64,000 nucleotides of DNA from Trichobilharzia szidati (taxonomy: Eukaryota > Platyhelminthes > Trematoda > Strigeidida > Schistosomatidae): the NCBI GenBank assembly GCA_944472155.2, contig OX235271.1:80026256-80090255 (forward strand), read 5' to 3'. Below are positions 1-9,646 of this stretch, in pieces (the first letter of the stretch is position 1; each line of letters begins with the position of its first letter). The translations under genes were made by a program, and so were the position numbers. The notes below the pieces were generated by a model, which saw only the letters and a program-made list of their open reading frames with translations, did no database searches and was not told where the DNA came from.

Positions 1-739
1 GTTATTCCCTCCCCCTTAGAAGCTTGATGGGATACTGGCAACCTTCGATACACGAAAATAGTAGGTTGAGAGATAGAAGTCCGTACAATAACACTCAAGG
101 GACAAGGGAGATTGAACAGAGTAATTAAGAAGTGTGAAAGAAAAGAAAAAAGTTAAGGTAAATTGGGGGCACTGTATACATGGTTAGTGGAGTAAAGTAA
201 AATATAACAGGAAATTACTCTGGCTGTCCTAGTGAGATTTTGCGGGGTTTTAAGCTTTTTTTTGTTTCCATTTATTAAATTTTTAGTCCTTTTGTTAAAC
301 TTTGCACATGAATGGAGAGTCGTGCCACACACTTAGTTTGCGTGGAGAGCTGGTGATACCAAGCCTTTGCCCGGGCTGAGAAAGCAAAAAAGTGACTCAT
401 TATCTCTAAGTTGCGTCTTAGACCAATGCTTCACACCTCCGTATCAACAGCAAGTACCAATCGACGCAAAAGAACAAATATACCAGCGTAGTAAGAAGAA
501 CAAGGTAAAGGAAAAGGTTAGTACAAAAGCTTGTGCCAAATAAATACAAGGTGTAAGAGTCAGACTAAAGTTCACTTCGACCTATAATAACCACTCTTAC
601 AAAACTTCTTCACCGCTTATGGCCTTAATCGTACTCTGCCTAACGTGCAAGTACTAACGAACGGAATCAAGGTTAAAAGACTTGAGATGGCAAGTACAAC
701 TAGAACAGAATTGTATTTACACAAGAGAGATATGGAATT
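1..739 (-). mobile_element. Older Gypsy element, 3' untranslated end (left half of the interrupted copy)
   Basis: The first 235 bases align, with substitutions and small gaps, to 934-1170, which is the 3' untranslated end of the young Gypsy copy. Shared landmarks are the C-rich tract at 5-16 (a polypurine tract on the minus strand) and the block around 160-235. This stretch therefore belongs to an older copy on the minus strand whose 3' LTR would lie left of the window. It probably continues at 4966, with the young element inserted between. From 250 to 739 I see no open frame; this is presumably sequence that the young copy has lost. Confidence 0.6.
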
Positions 740-932
740 TGATAAGAAATAAGAGGTATATACTTATCTGCAGTTGAAACGGTGGTAGGCTCGGAGAGTG
801 TGCTAGGTGAAAGCACAGCGAGAGAGCGAAACCGAAACCGTACAGGAGGTTCACGAATCCAAAGAGGAAGTGGGGTTAAAGGTCAGGCTGAATTCGTTCA
901 AACAAAAGTTCGAAGGTACAATGTACACTACA
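740..932 (-). repeat. 3' LTR of the young Gypsy element
   Basis: 193 bp, beginning TG and ending CA, matching 4773-4965 at all but one position (746 versus 4779). Identity stops sharply at both ends: 739/4772 and 933/4966 differ. On the minus strand the LTR reads TGTAGTGTACATTG at its 5' end. One difference in 193 bp indicates recent insertion. Confidence 0.9.
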
Positions 933-955
933 GGTTATCCCCCCCCCTTAGAAGG
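933..955 (-). promoter_or_regulatory. Polypurine tract next to the 3' LTR
   Basis: On the minus strand a run of eight G preceded by A residues sits immediately upstream of the 3' LTR start at 932, the expected place for the plus-strand primer of reverse transcription. The same tract, with changes, is at 5-16 in the older copy. Confidence 0.6.
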
Positions 956-1120
956 TTGGTGGGATAACAGCAAGCTTCGATATATAAAAGTAGCAATAAC
1001 AGTGAATGAACAAGAAAGTGTGAAGATAGTAATAAAATAGTTTTTTTAAATATAAATATATTGTGAAAGGAAAGAATGAAGGAAAAAAATAAAGACAATT
1101 TATGGGCACTATGTACATGA

Positions 1121-3946
1121 TCAATGGCGTAAGATGGAATATAAGAAGGAGTAACACTGGTGCCTTGGTGCAATTTCGAGCTTCTGAGTATAACAATGTA
1201 CATCCGTAGCACTTGGCTCACCACTTTCAGGTGAGATAATTTCACCCGGTAGACGAAGGGTGGTACCAAACACCAACTCTGCGGAGGTGCACTGTAAGTC
1301 TGCTTTGAGCGTGGAACGGATGCTAAGTAGCACTAGGGGAAGTGACTCGGTCCACTTAGTATTCTCGGTAGCCATTAACGAAGCTTTCAGTTGGCGGTGA
1401 AAACGTTCTACAAGTCCATTTGCTGCTGGGTGGTACGCGGTTGTTCGGATGCGTTTGCATCCCAGCAGCTCTAAGAGCTTCTTTAAGTGGGTTGATTCAA
1501 ACTGCTGTCCACGGTCTGTAGTCACCGAAGATGGGCATCCGAAATGAGCCACCCAGCGTTCCATGAACACTCGGCAAATGGTTTCCGCGGTCGTATCGGA
1601 GATGGGAATAGCTTCTGGCCAACGAGTGAACCGGTCGACACATGTCAACAAGTAACAGTGGCCATTTGATGACGGTAGAGGACCCACTATATCTAGATGT
1701 ATGTGACTAAAGCGAGCATTGGGTGTGGAAAAGGAACCCACTGGAGTGATGTTGTGTTTATGGACTTTAGCTCGTTGACACGGCACACAGGCACATGCCC
1801 AGATACGCACGTCGCGATTTATACCAGGCCAGACAAATCTAACTGACACTAGTTTGTCCGTTGCCTGGATACCTGGGTGGGAAATGTTGTGGAGGCTATC
1901 GAATACCGTACGGCGCAATGAAGGTGGAACGATGGGTCTCGGGGTACCAGTGGACAGATCGCAGAGGGTACCCTCGCTATTAACAAGCGGTATACGCTTG
2001 ATATGCAAGGAGGTATTTAACGAGAGCTTATCGAGATCTAACTCTGTAAGCTGACGTTGTGCCATTTGTTTCAGGTCAATGGTTGGCGGCGCCGACATGG
2101 TACATATCCTAGACAAGGCATCCGCCACAGCATTGTCAACCCCCGAAATATGTCGAATGTCCGAGGTGAATTGTGAGATATAGTCCAAGTGACGCAATTC
2201 GCGTGGAGAATATCTATCTGTAGTAGTGTGGAGGGCGTACGTCAGGGGCTTGTGATCGGTAAATACTGTGAATTTCCGACTTTCGACAAAGTGGCGAAAA
2301 TGTTTGATAGCCGCGTATATGGCGAGGAGTTCTCTGCCAAAGGTGCTATACCTCGCTTCAGCGGCGGACAACTTCCGAGAGAAAAAGGCGACTGGTGTCT
2401 ATGAGGTATGTACCTGTTGCTGTAGAACAGCTCCAATGGCTGCGTTAGATGCATCAACTGAGATGCCAAGCGGAAGATGGACGTCTAGGTGAACTAGCAT
2501 GGTGGCGTCTGCAATCGCCGACCTAATATTCTGGAACGCTTCTCGAGCCTCTGGTGTCATGCTGAACGTTTTGCTCTTACTCTTTAGTAGGTCTGTGAGT
2601 GCCTGTAAAATATGTGCACATTGAGGAACAAACTGTCGGTAATAACTCACCATGCCGAGAAATGTGCGCAAAGATTTTGTTGACGTAGGTTCCGGGAAGT
2701 CGCGTATTGCCTGCACCTTCTCAGGTAGCGGGCGAATTCCCTGTTCACTAATGACATGTCCCAGGAAGGTCAATGAACGGGCGCCAATGTGGCATTTAGA
2801 CATGTTAAGTGTCAAATCATGGGTTGTTAACCGCTCAAAAACCATCTGTAAATGCGTACGGTGGGTAGCTTCATCTGGGCTAGCCACGAGAATATCGTCG
2901 AGATAAGCATACGCGCAATCCAATCCGCGCAAAACATCGTGAATAAATCGCTGGAATGTTTGTGCGGCCTTGCGGAGACCGAACGGCATTCGAAGGAATT
3001 CGAAAAGACCAAAAGGGGAGATCACTGCCGTCTTAGGAATATCGTCTGGATGAACTGGAATTTGATGATAGGCTCTTGTTAAGTCCAGTTTGCTGAATGC
3101 CATGGCACCTTTTAGTGACGATATAAGGTCATGTATATGTGGTACGGGGTAGCGATCTGACACGGTCTGTGCATTAAGCCTGCGGTAGTCACCACAAGGC
3201 CTCCAATCTATCCCATTATTCTTTGGCACCACATGTAAAGGGGAAGACCACGGGCTGCTGGAAGGACGGATTATCCCCATGTCTAACATATGTTCGAATT
3301 CGGCCTTCACGGCTTGTAGTTTTTCTGGGGACAATCGCCATGGCTTTGCGAATACCGGTGGACCAGTGGTCACAATATGATGAGTGACAGTAGAAGTCAC
3401 ACAAGGAAGTTTGGAAACCGGTTTGAACAGGTTGGCAAAGGACTGGAGAACATCAGCGTAAGGGCCGTTATAGGCAGGGGTTGAATATACTGGGCTTAAT
3501 GCAAGTGTGTGCGTCACAACACCGGAAATCGAAAGGTTTGTAGCTGAATCGATCAATTTGTGTTTGCCAGCATCTAACAGTAGCTGATAGTGTCGCATGA
3601 GATCCATGCCAATAATACGGGTAGTTACATCTGCCACAAGGAAAACCCAGCGAAATGACCTACGTAAGCCTAAGTTAAGATCTAGGAACCTTTTACCGTA
3701 CGTTGTGATTGGCGAACCGTTTGCGGCACGAAGCTGTAAGGAAAGTGGCTTCTGGCGCTCTTCAGATGTTGGTGGAATCACGCTAACTTCCGCCCCAGTG
3801 TCAACCAGGAAGCGTGTCCCAGTGTTACGGTCAGTAACATAGAAGAGGCGACATGGAAGTGGTTCGCCAGCGACGTTAGTTGCCAATACGTGCTGGCTTA
3901 CTGGTTTCCCGATAGCCGGACATCGAAGGTGCACGGGCGAGTACAC
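1121..3946 (-). pseudogene. pol: Gypsy pol: protease, reverse transcriptase, RNase H, integrase; interrupted
   Basis: One reading frame spans 3946 to 1121 with a single TAG at 2399-2401 inside RNase H. In the upstream 515-codon part the aspartic protease motif LVDTGAEV lies at residues 47-54, the first RT aspartate in [13 protein letters not shown] at about 284-296, and the catalytic YLDD at 348-351. The downstream 416-codon part has the end of RNase H (FTDHKPLTYAL), an integrase HHCC finger (H161, H165, C195, C198) and an intact D-D-E triad (D227 in HLDIVGP, D286 in TTDRGQQF, E322 in NGLVERF). After residue about 390 the frame runs into 3' untranslated sequence, so the GPY/F-type C-terminal part is missing. 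Pol is in a different frame from gag and overlaps it at 3898-3946, implying frameshifting in the parent element. Confidence 0.88.
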
Positions 3947-4704
3947 TTTTGGGCCTTGTCAACATAACGCCGGTGATACCAGCACACTCCAGGTAGGGAA
4001 TTTTGAGACCTACGACGCCTGCTGCCAGCTCGTGAAGAAGATCTACCACGAGTCGAGCTGGGGCGGCCATTTCAACGACCTCTAGGTCTCATATCGAGTC
4101 TTAACTTACATATCTCCTCATATAGCTTAGCTATGTGGGCCACCACATCTACGTGTGATGACCCTTCGGCAGAGGAGTTCTTAGTCTGCGTGGGACTAGC
4201 GGTAACGGCAGCCGAAATGTTCGTGTTGGATGTAGTAGTCTCTACTACTCTATCGGCTGCTTCAGCTAGTTCAGATAAGGGGGAATGGTTGATTGGAGCT
4301 AAAATGGTCTGAATCGTCTGTGGTAATCGTTGTGACCACAGCTGTTTTAAGAAGGCGTCGTCTATTTTGAAGTCAGCCACCAACTGTCTCATTTGACGTA
4401 ACAGTTGGGTGGGCTTTCTATCACCCAGCTGAACATCTCTGAATAGTTCCTGCCCTTTCTGTTGGTCGGTAAGTGCAACGCGCCTAATAAGCGCCTGCTT
4501 GAGACGCTCGTACAAGCCCGGGGATCGGTCCGCGAGGACATCAGATACTTCTTCCATGACGTTCTCAGGAAGACTTACGACAACCAGGTTCACCTTAGTC
4601 TCTTATGAGTGTATATTTCGTAGGGCGAACATAGCTTCGATGTGGTCGAACCATACAACAGGATGATGAGTCCAGAAGGTAGGGAGTTGCAAGGTGATAG
4701 CCAT
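3898..4704 (-). pseudogene. gag: Gypsy gag with CHCC zinc knuckle; two in-frame stops
   Basis: The frame opens at a likely ATG (4704) with MAITLQLPTFWTHHPVVWF, matches the usual Gag start of this group, and stays in one phase to a TAA at 3898-3900. It is broken by TAA at 4603-4605 and TGA at 4072-4074. Between the stops is the capsid-like region (4593-4075). After the second stop comes an Arg/Ser-rich stretch and the knuckle [18 protein letters not shown], spaced C-x2-H-x9-C-x3-C. This CHCC form, rather than the usual CCHC, is the hallmark of the CsRn1 group. The last 49 bases overlap the start of pol in another frame. Confidence 0.8.
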
Positions 4705-4772
4705 TTCTGAGGCGGAAGTGTTGTCGGCGATTCTGCACACGGGACGATATAACAATAAAATGATAACAAATA

Positions 4773-4965
4773 TGATAAAAAATAAGAGGTATATACTTAT
4801 CTGCAGTTGAAACGGTGGTAGGCTCGGAGAGTGTGCTAGGTGAAAGCACAGCGAGAGAGCGAAACCGAAACCGTACAGGAGGTTCACGAATCCAAAGAGG
4901 AAGTGGGGTTAAAGGTCAGGCTGAATTCGTTCAAACAAAAGTTCGAAGGTACAATGTACACTACA
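4773..4965 (-). repeat. 5' LTR of the young Gypsy element
   Basis: Partner of 740-932 with one mismatch in 193 bp. On the minus strand it should carry the promoter. The bases just inside it (4772 downward) read TATTTGTTATC and do not begin with the TGG expected of a tRNA primer-binding site, so the site is degenerate, displaced or lost. Confidence 0.88.
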
Positions 4966-6125
4966 AAGGAATCATAATGAAAACATGAAATTTATAGGCC
5001 AAATTGAAATATAACGGAGGATATTGCTAGAGTACACTTCTTAGTTATTTTTGCATGTTTTTACTTAATTTTTTTCATATAGTAACGTGAGTGGAGAAAG
5101 TGCAGCACCATCTGTAATTCCGTAAATGATGGGAATCACGGGAGGAAATGAAAGCTAACATCTCGGGCGGATCTAGGTGGGATTCAAGGTGAACTGTGAT
5201 AATTTGTGTAAGAAATCTAAGAAAATTCATCTGCGTTGTGAAAATGCTACTAGCACTCTAGAACGAGAAAAATCAAAAGGATTAATACGGGGAAAAATGA
5301 CTACTGCCACAACGAAACCAAAAAGAGTAATTGCCATAAAGAACAATTATAGTAACCTGAGAGAATAAATAAAAACTACAAAACAATGTTAAACATGAAA
5401 TCATTAGTTAACAAATTCTGCGTACCTCTTGGGCCAGTGGCTTGTTCGTGTAGGGCGTGCTTTAGGTGTTGTAACAGACTTACTGGAGGTAATAAGATGT
5501 TCATTTACGCTGTCTGGTTTGGAATTAGAAACAAAAGTTGTTGGGTTAGGGGGAGGAGAGGCTAACGATTCTTCTGTGTATGCCACTTTAAATCTGTTCA
5601 GGCTGACTGTACCGTGGCAGCCAAATTGATCGATAACGAAGATGTTTTCCTTCCTGCTGATAACCTTGAAAAGTCCATCATAAAGTGGTTGCAGGGGTTT
5701 ACCTACGGCGTCACCACTCAAGAAAGCATGGTTGCCGTCCTCCAGCCCGTCGTCTACTTACACCTTCTTGTACTGAGTGTGTGTTGGAACTGGTTGGAGC
5801 CGTCGCATAATGCGTTTTAGATGCTGAATGTAACGGTGAACATCAGCAACACTCAGTTTAGCACCGTCTGGTGAAATAGTATCGCCGGACAAACTGGGTG
5901 TGGTTCTATACATCATCTTGGCAGCGGTACACCGGATATCAACCTTGAAGGTTGAACTGGTGCTAAGGAGGACCAAGGGAAGGGACGCTGTCTATTTGGT
6001 GATATCAACAGCCATTAACGCGGCTTCAAGTGGGCGGTGAAAACGCTCAACCAGTCCATTTCTAGATGGACGATGTGCCGATGTTCTGACGCGTTTGCAT
6101 CACAACAGCTCTAACAGCCTCTCAA
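4966..6125 (-). mobile_element. Older Gypsy copy, integrase end (right half of the interrupted copy)
   Basis: Diverged minus-strand relative of the young element. 5980-6125 aligns with 1340-1490 of the young integrase core (shared codons around the active-site Glu region). 5758-5976 continues the integrase, and 5404-5721 is the integrase C-terminal domain (KPLQPLYDGLFKVISR...). These pieces share one frame apart from a TAA at 5758-5760. Homology to integrase breaks off near 6125, so the protease, RT and RNase H part is gone. From 5403 to 4966 there is no coding sequence; this was probably 3' untranslated sequence before the young copy inserted. Confidence 0.75.
5404..5976 (-). pseudogene. Gypsy integrase C-terminal domain remnant
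   Basis: Two same-frame segments separated by one TAA (5758-5760). The upstream segment corresponds to the region after the catalytic core (VADVHRYIQHLKRIMRRLQP); the downstream one is the basic C-terminal domain that binds DNA in this group, ending WPKRYAEFVN at a stop at 5404. This is the part missing from the young copy, which helps locate that deletion. Confidence 0.7.
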
Positions 6126-6214
6126 AAGTACCAATAAACGAACTACAAGCAAAAAGGCTTGTGACTGAGTAGTTCGCTCAAGGAGGACTACATTTTTACA
6201 ACAGATTAAATGTC

Positions 6215-6415
6215 AAATTTAATAAATAAGAATACTGTATAACTTATCTGTTAATTGGCTGGGGTAGCAAGCTCAAGGGTTCGCTTGATGGTGGCAAAAC
6301 GAGGGAGCAAGTCACGTGCGAGCAGTCATGCCGGGAGAAAAGTGAAGTCGCTGAGCCATATTACATGAATGCACTGAAGCAAAAGTTCAAACACTCAAGG
6401 TGCACTGGAGTACCC
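6215..6415 (-). repeat. Possible diverged LTR of the older Gypsy element
   Basis: Scattered blocks match the young LTR in order: AATAAGA...ACTTATCTG near 6225-6252 and GAAGCAAAAGTTC at about 6378-6390 compared with AACAAAAGTTC at 901-911. It lies just beyond the integrase remnant, as if the internal region had collapsed onto its 5' LTR. The match is patchy and the ends are not defined. Confidence 0.4.
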
Positions 6416-6419
6416 TGAT

Positions 6420-9400
6420 ATTCTAAATACGGACAGTTATTTTTAAGGATGATGGTTTTAGGAAGTTGCGTATCCATTAGCTACTTCCAATCGGTATCTT
6501 CACACAGCTGTCCCAGGTATAATCAATAGATGGACAAGGACAGTGCATTTAACTGGAATTGCAGTTATCAAATATTCAGGTACTTCGGAGGAAATTCGGA
6601 GGAAATTCGCTGTGATAATGATAAGTACCTGTCAGTGTTAGTGAAAGGTTAATAATAATATATATTTAATAATAATAATAGTATATTCCCATTTTTTTTA
6701 CATGAGGGACGCCAGTTTACAGGCATCATCAATTCGATAAATTACACATACGATTATTAAGTATAGTCAGTAATGATAATATAATATAAAGCATCCTATC
6801 TATGTTTGTTTATTTATGTTTATTTGGCGGGGACTCTGTTGCTTAGTCGTACGCTGGCTAGCAGAGAACTGGAGAAATACGACCAGATGTATTAAGGTAG
6901 ATTTCTATTAACTTTCGTTTATAGATTTGCACGCAGTAACTTGTTACTCTATTTCTATATCGGTGGAAAAATAAACAATCATATTATCCCGCCATCTTCT
7001 GTTATTCCGAGTCAGTTACTGTGCGTAACATTCTGAGTGTTAAGCGTAGTCTTGTGGAAGCACCTACAGGCTCAGGATCATATTATAGATTCTATGTCTG
7101 GAATAGGAAGGTTTATATCTCACGTTGGGAAAATCCGGCCCAAGAATGACATGGTGAAAGAAACGACAATAAGCTTGTACAGCACAGAGTAGACCTCGTG
7201 AGATGAGGAAAAGATGGAGATATTCTAACCCAACCTTGTGTGGTCACGAAAATGAGGTGGTTTCCAACCATGAAAGGCTCATTGGCTGACTTTTATACAA
7301 CTTTTCTGCCACAGAAGCCGGCTGTCTAGTAATAATAATCAGGAAAAGACACCGCGCTCAGGGTTATGCAAAATGATCCTGAGCAACCGATCTAAATTGT
7401 CGAGTGAAAAACTAACCTGTTTATTACGGGAGTTCATTTGCAAAAAGAACGATAAAATGGCTCCCAGAAAATATGGCATCTGATATGCTGCAAGACTACT
7501 ATGGAATCCCGTTTTAACCCAATCCTGACAATGAGCAATCTGTAGTATTCATTTGAATGTTGGTTAATAAGCCCATTACCCTGGGGGGTCACTTATGGTT
7601 ATTAACGATGAAAACGCATACTACTGCATAATATCCAGTCCTCTAATATAGATTTTGACTATTTGCGAAATGCCGTAACATGCTGGCAACCCGTGACTTA
7701 CGTTTTAAAGGATGTTCAAGTACACAACAATTTCACCATATCTACTGCTCCTGGGAAAATAGGACTGCGGTGTGCACATTTAAGTCCCCTGTAATTGAAG
7801 TTTCCGAAGACAATACACTGGCTCGGCTCAGTTTATGGAAAGCGGGCGAAAAAGGGTTGTCTTCTCTCCTTTCTTGTCAAGGAAATCAATAATAGGTCCG
7901 TAGGCCTATGCTGAGGCTGTGTGGAGTCATTTTAAGCGGTCATAATGTCAGCTATCCTGACACTACATCCTGAGATGTCTACTTCAGTTACTAAGACGTA
8001 TTTCTACGCGGAAAAGCCGATGGGCTTGTAGTTTGCTGAGGCTAGAATGCATCTGCATTTCTTAAAATAATAAGATAAAAATAAATCCCCCTTAAAGCAT
8101 CTCGTTAGTGACGAATGAAATTTAAAGTGAACTTGGTGATCAGCTGAAAACGGCATGCGTTTAGCACGTATGAGTGTAGTACATTTCTTGTTTTAAATAA
8201 TCCAGATATTGGGCAATGAATAGGATCAGGTGGGCATCTCCCACGAGATCGGAAAGTGCAGTGACTGCCATCTGGTAACTATCTCCCACGCGACGAGTGT
8301 TGTCTATCGACTATAAGAACACTATGATTACGATGGTGGCTAAGTCATTAGTATTTAAAATACAGTCTTAATAGTATTGTAGGAGGCCTAATTACGTCTC
8401 CGGAAAGGAATGATTTTGAGAGCCACTGTGAATTGCCTGGGAAAAGATAAACTATCACCAGCCGTACTGCACGCATTTCGGACGAATCATCCCTGTATGA
8501 GTAACAGTTACACAGTCAACCGCAGATAGTTTAAGTACAAGGGTAGCAGGAAACTGGCTGACAGGGTCTACATATATTTTGGCAAAATATCTGACAGTGC
8601 CTGCTGTTAGATTGTTTTGGGGAAGTTTTCCGCCCACGCAGGTGGAGAAATTCTTCCTTACTAGGGGACAGAGTAAGGGTCAACTCCAAACAGTATCGAA
8701 GAAGCTAACAGAAAAAACTATTTATACAAGGTTGGATGTGAACATTTCGAAGAAAACGCTGCTCAAGATGCACATCCATGGATAAAATTCAACTGTTTAG
8801 AACTGTGTTTCCGACGACATCTTACTTTGGGAATTAGGCTGTATTTTAGGCGACGAATACCAAGCACTACGATTTATTTAAAAGCTGGATTGCTGAAATA
8901 CTCCTTGGGCATACTGGGTGTTTGAATTTCATTTGAATGCTAGTCAGCGCAAAGTCTTGGATTTTACTAATTTATGAGTAAAATGAAGAAAGCATCTCTG
9001 TTAAAAGCCACCTCGTACTCAAGACGGGTGCATCAATATGTTGCCAGCTAAATGCAGATTCCTCAAGTTATTCTGAAGGAAACTTGGAACTTAACTGAAT
9101 ATCTTCCGTTTTGAAGAGTTATTTTCATGGTTCACATTTTTAAAGCATACCCTACAGATTTACTCGTTTTTTAAAGAAACTTAGGCAATAACAATGTATA
9201 ATGACCTATATTTATTAAACCTTACAACAAAGCGAAGACTCGTTCCCAAGTGATAGTAACAGGTTTTATAAAATAAATGAAAATAAAAACCATGATGACT
9301 AAATGATACAATTCTCTAAGGATTTTATTGAATGCTGTCATTTCACATATTTTGTTTTAGTGTATCAATTAGTAGAACTTACTACCTTTGTTATTGATGC

Positions 9401-9476
9401 TCCAATATTAAATTGTGAACTATCTTTCGTACTTTTATACGATGGTTCGTCTGACTGAGAGAATAGATACTTTCAG
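6420..9476. other. Upstream intergenic region, nothing recognised
   Basis: AT-rich sequence with no convincing coding frame on either strand and no motif of the repeat families found elsewhere. The longest frames (about 60-70 codons at 7680-7892 and 8455-8785) have no recognisable features. It must contain any promoter and 5' noncoding exon of the ABCG gene, but I cannot point to them. Confidence 0.5.
9475..9476 (+). promoter_or_regulatory. Candidate 3' splice acceptor before the first coding exon
   Basis: An AG preceded by a T-rich run (ACTTTCAG) lies 25 bases upstream of the proposed ATG at 9502, and an in-frame TAA follows it at 9478-9480. It could end an intron in the 5' untranslated region or serve as a spliced-leader trans-splicing site, both common in schistosomes. 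Only RNA data can tell. Confidence 0.35.
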
Positions 9477-9501
9477 CTAAGAAGAGTGGTACCTGCTGAA
9501 T

Positions 9502-9646
9502 ATGAAGGGGAGTGGGTGTAATACAAGTGAGACCAGTGAGAAATGGGTTAGGAATAATGGATGTCAGCAAGTCTCAAGTATGGAGTCCAATGAAACCAAT
9601 AACTTAAGATTTGAAGACATTAAGTACTTTGTTCTTCAAGGAAGAG
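9502..9646 (+). CDS. ABCG exon 1 (residues 1-48)
   Basis: ATG at 9502 is the first Met after an in-frame TAA at 9478-9480 and is in phase with the Walker A exon. It encodes a polar Ser/Asn/Glu-rich leader, then [14 protein letters not shown], matching the strand that opens ABCG ATPase domains. It ends at G9646 in phase 1 before GT at 9647. A further 5' noncoding exon is possible. Confidence 0.8.

Larger units (their letters stand above)
740..4965 (-). mobile_element. Young CsRn1/Boudicca-type Gypsy LTR retrotransposon, defective
   Basis: Minus-strand element with two near-identical LTRs (740-932 and 4773-4965, constant offset 4033). Between them lie gag with a CHCC zinc knuckle, then protease, reverse transcriptase, RNase H and integrase in the Gypsy order. 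A purine-rich tract (minus strand) abuts the 3' LTR. Coding capacity is broken: in-frame stops at 4603-4605 and 4072-4074 in gag and 2399-2401 in RNase H, and a deletion near 1180 that removes the integrase C-terminal domain still visible in the older copy at 5404-5721. The 5-mer GGAAT occurs at 734-738 and 4968-4972, a possible target duplication but one to two bases off the LTR ends. Assignment to the CsRn1 group rests on the zinc knuckle and gene order. Confidence 0.85.

Noticed and set aside
782..1269. Overlapping short ORFs on both strands in and beside the LTR
   Set aside because: They fall in the LTR and 3' untranslated DNA of the Gypsy element, have no motif, and the same frames recur in the other LTR or break in the older copy.
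734..4972. GGAAT as a firm target-site duplication of the young Gypsy element
   Set aside because: The two GGAAT copies are one and two bases away from the LTR ends defined by identity, so I list it only as possible.
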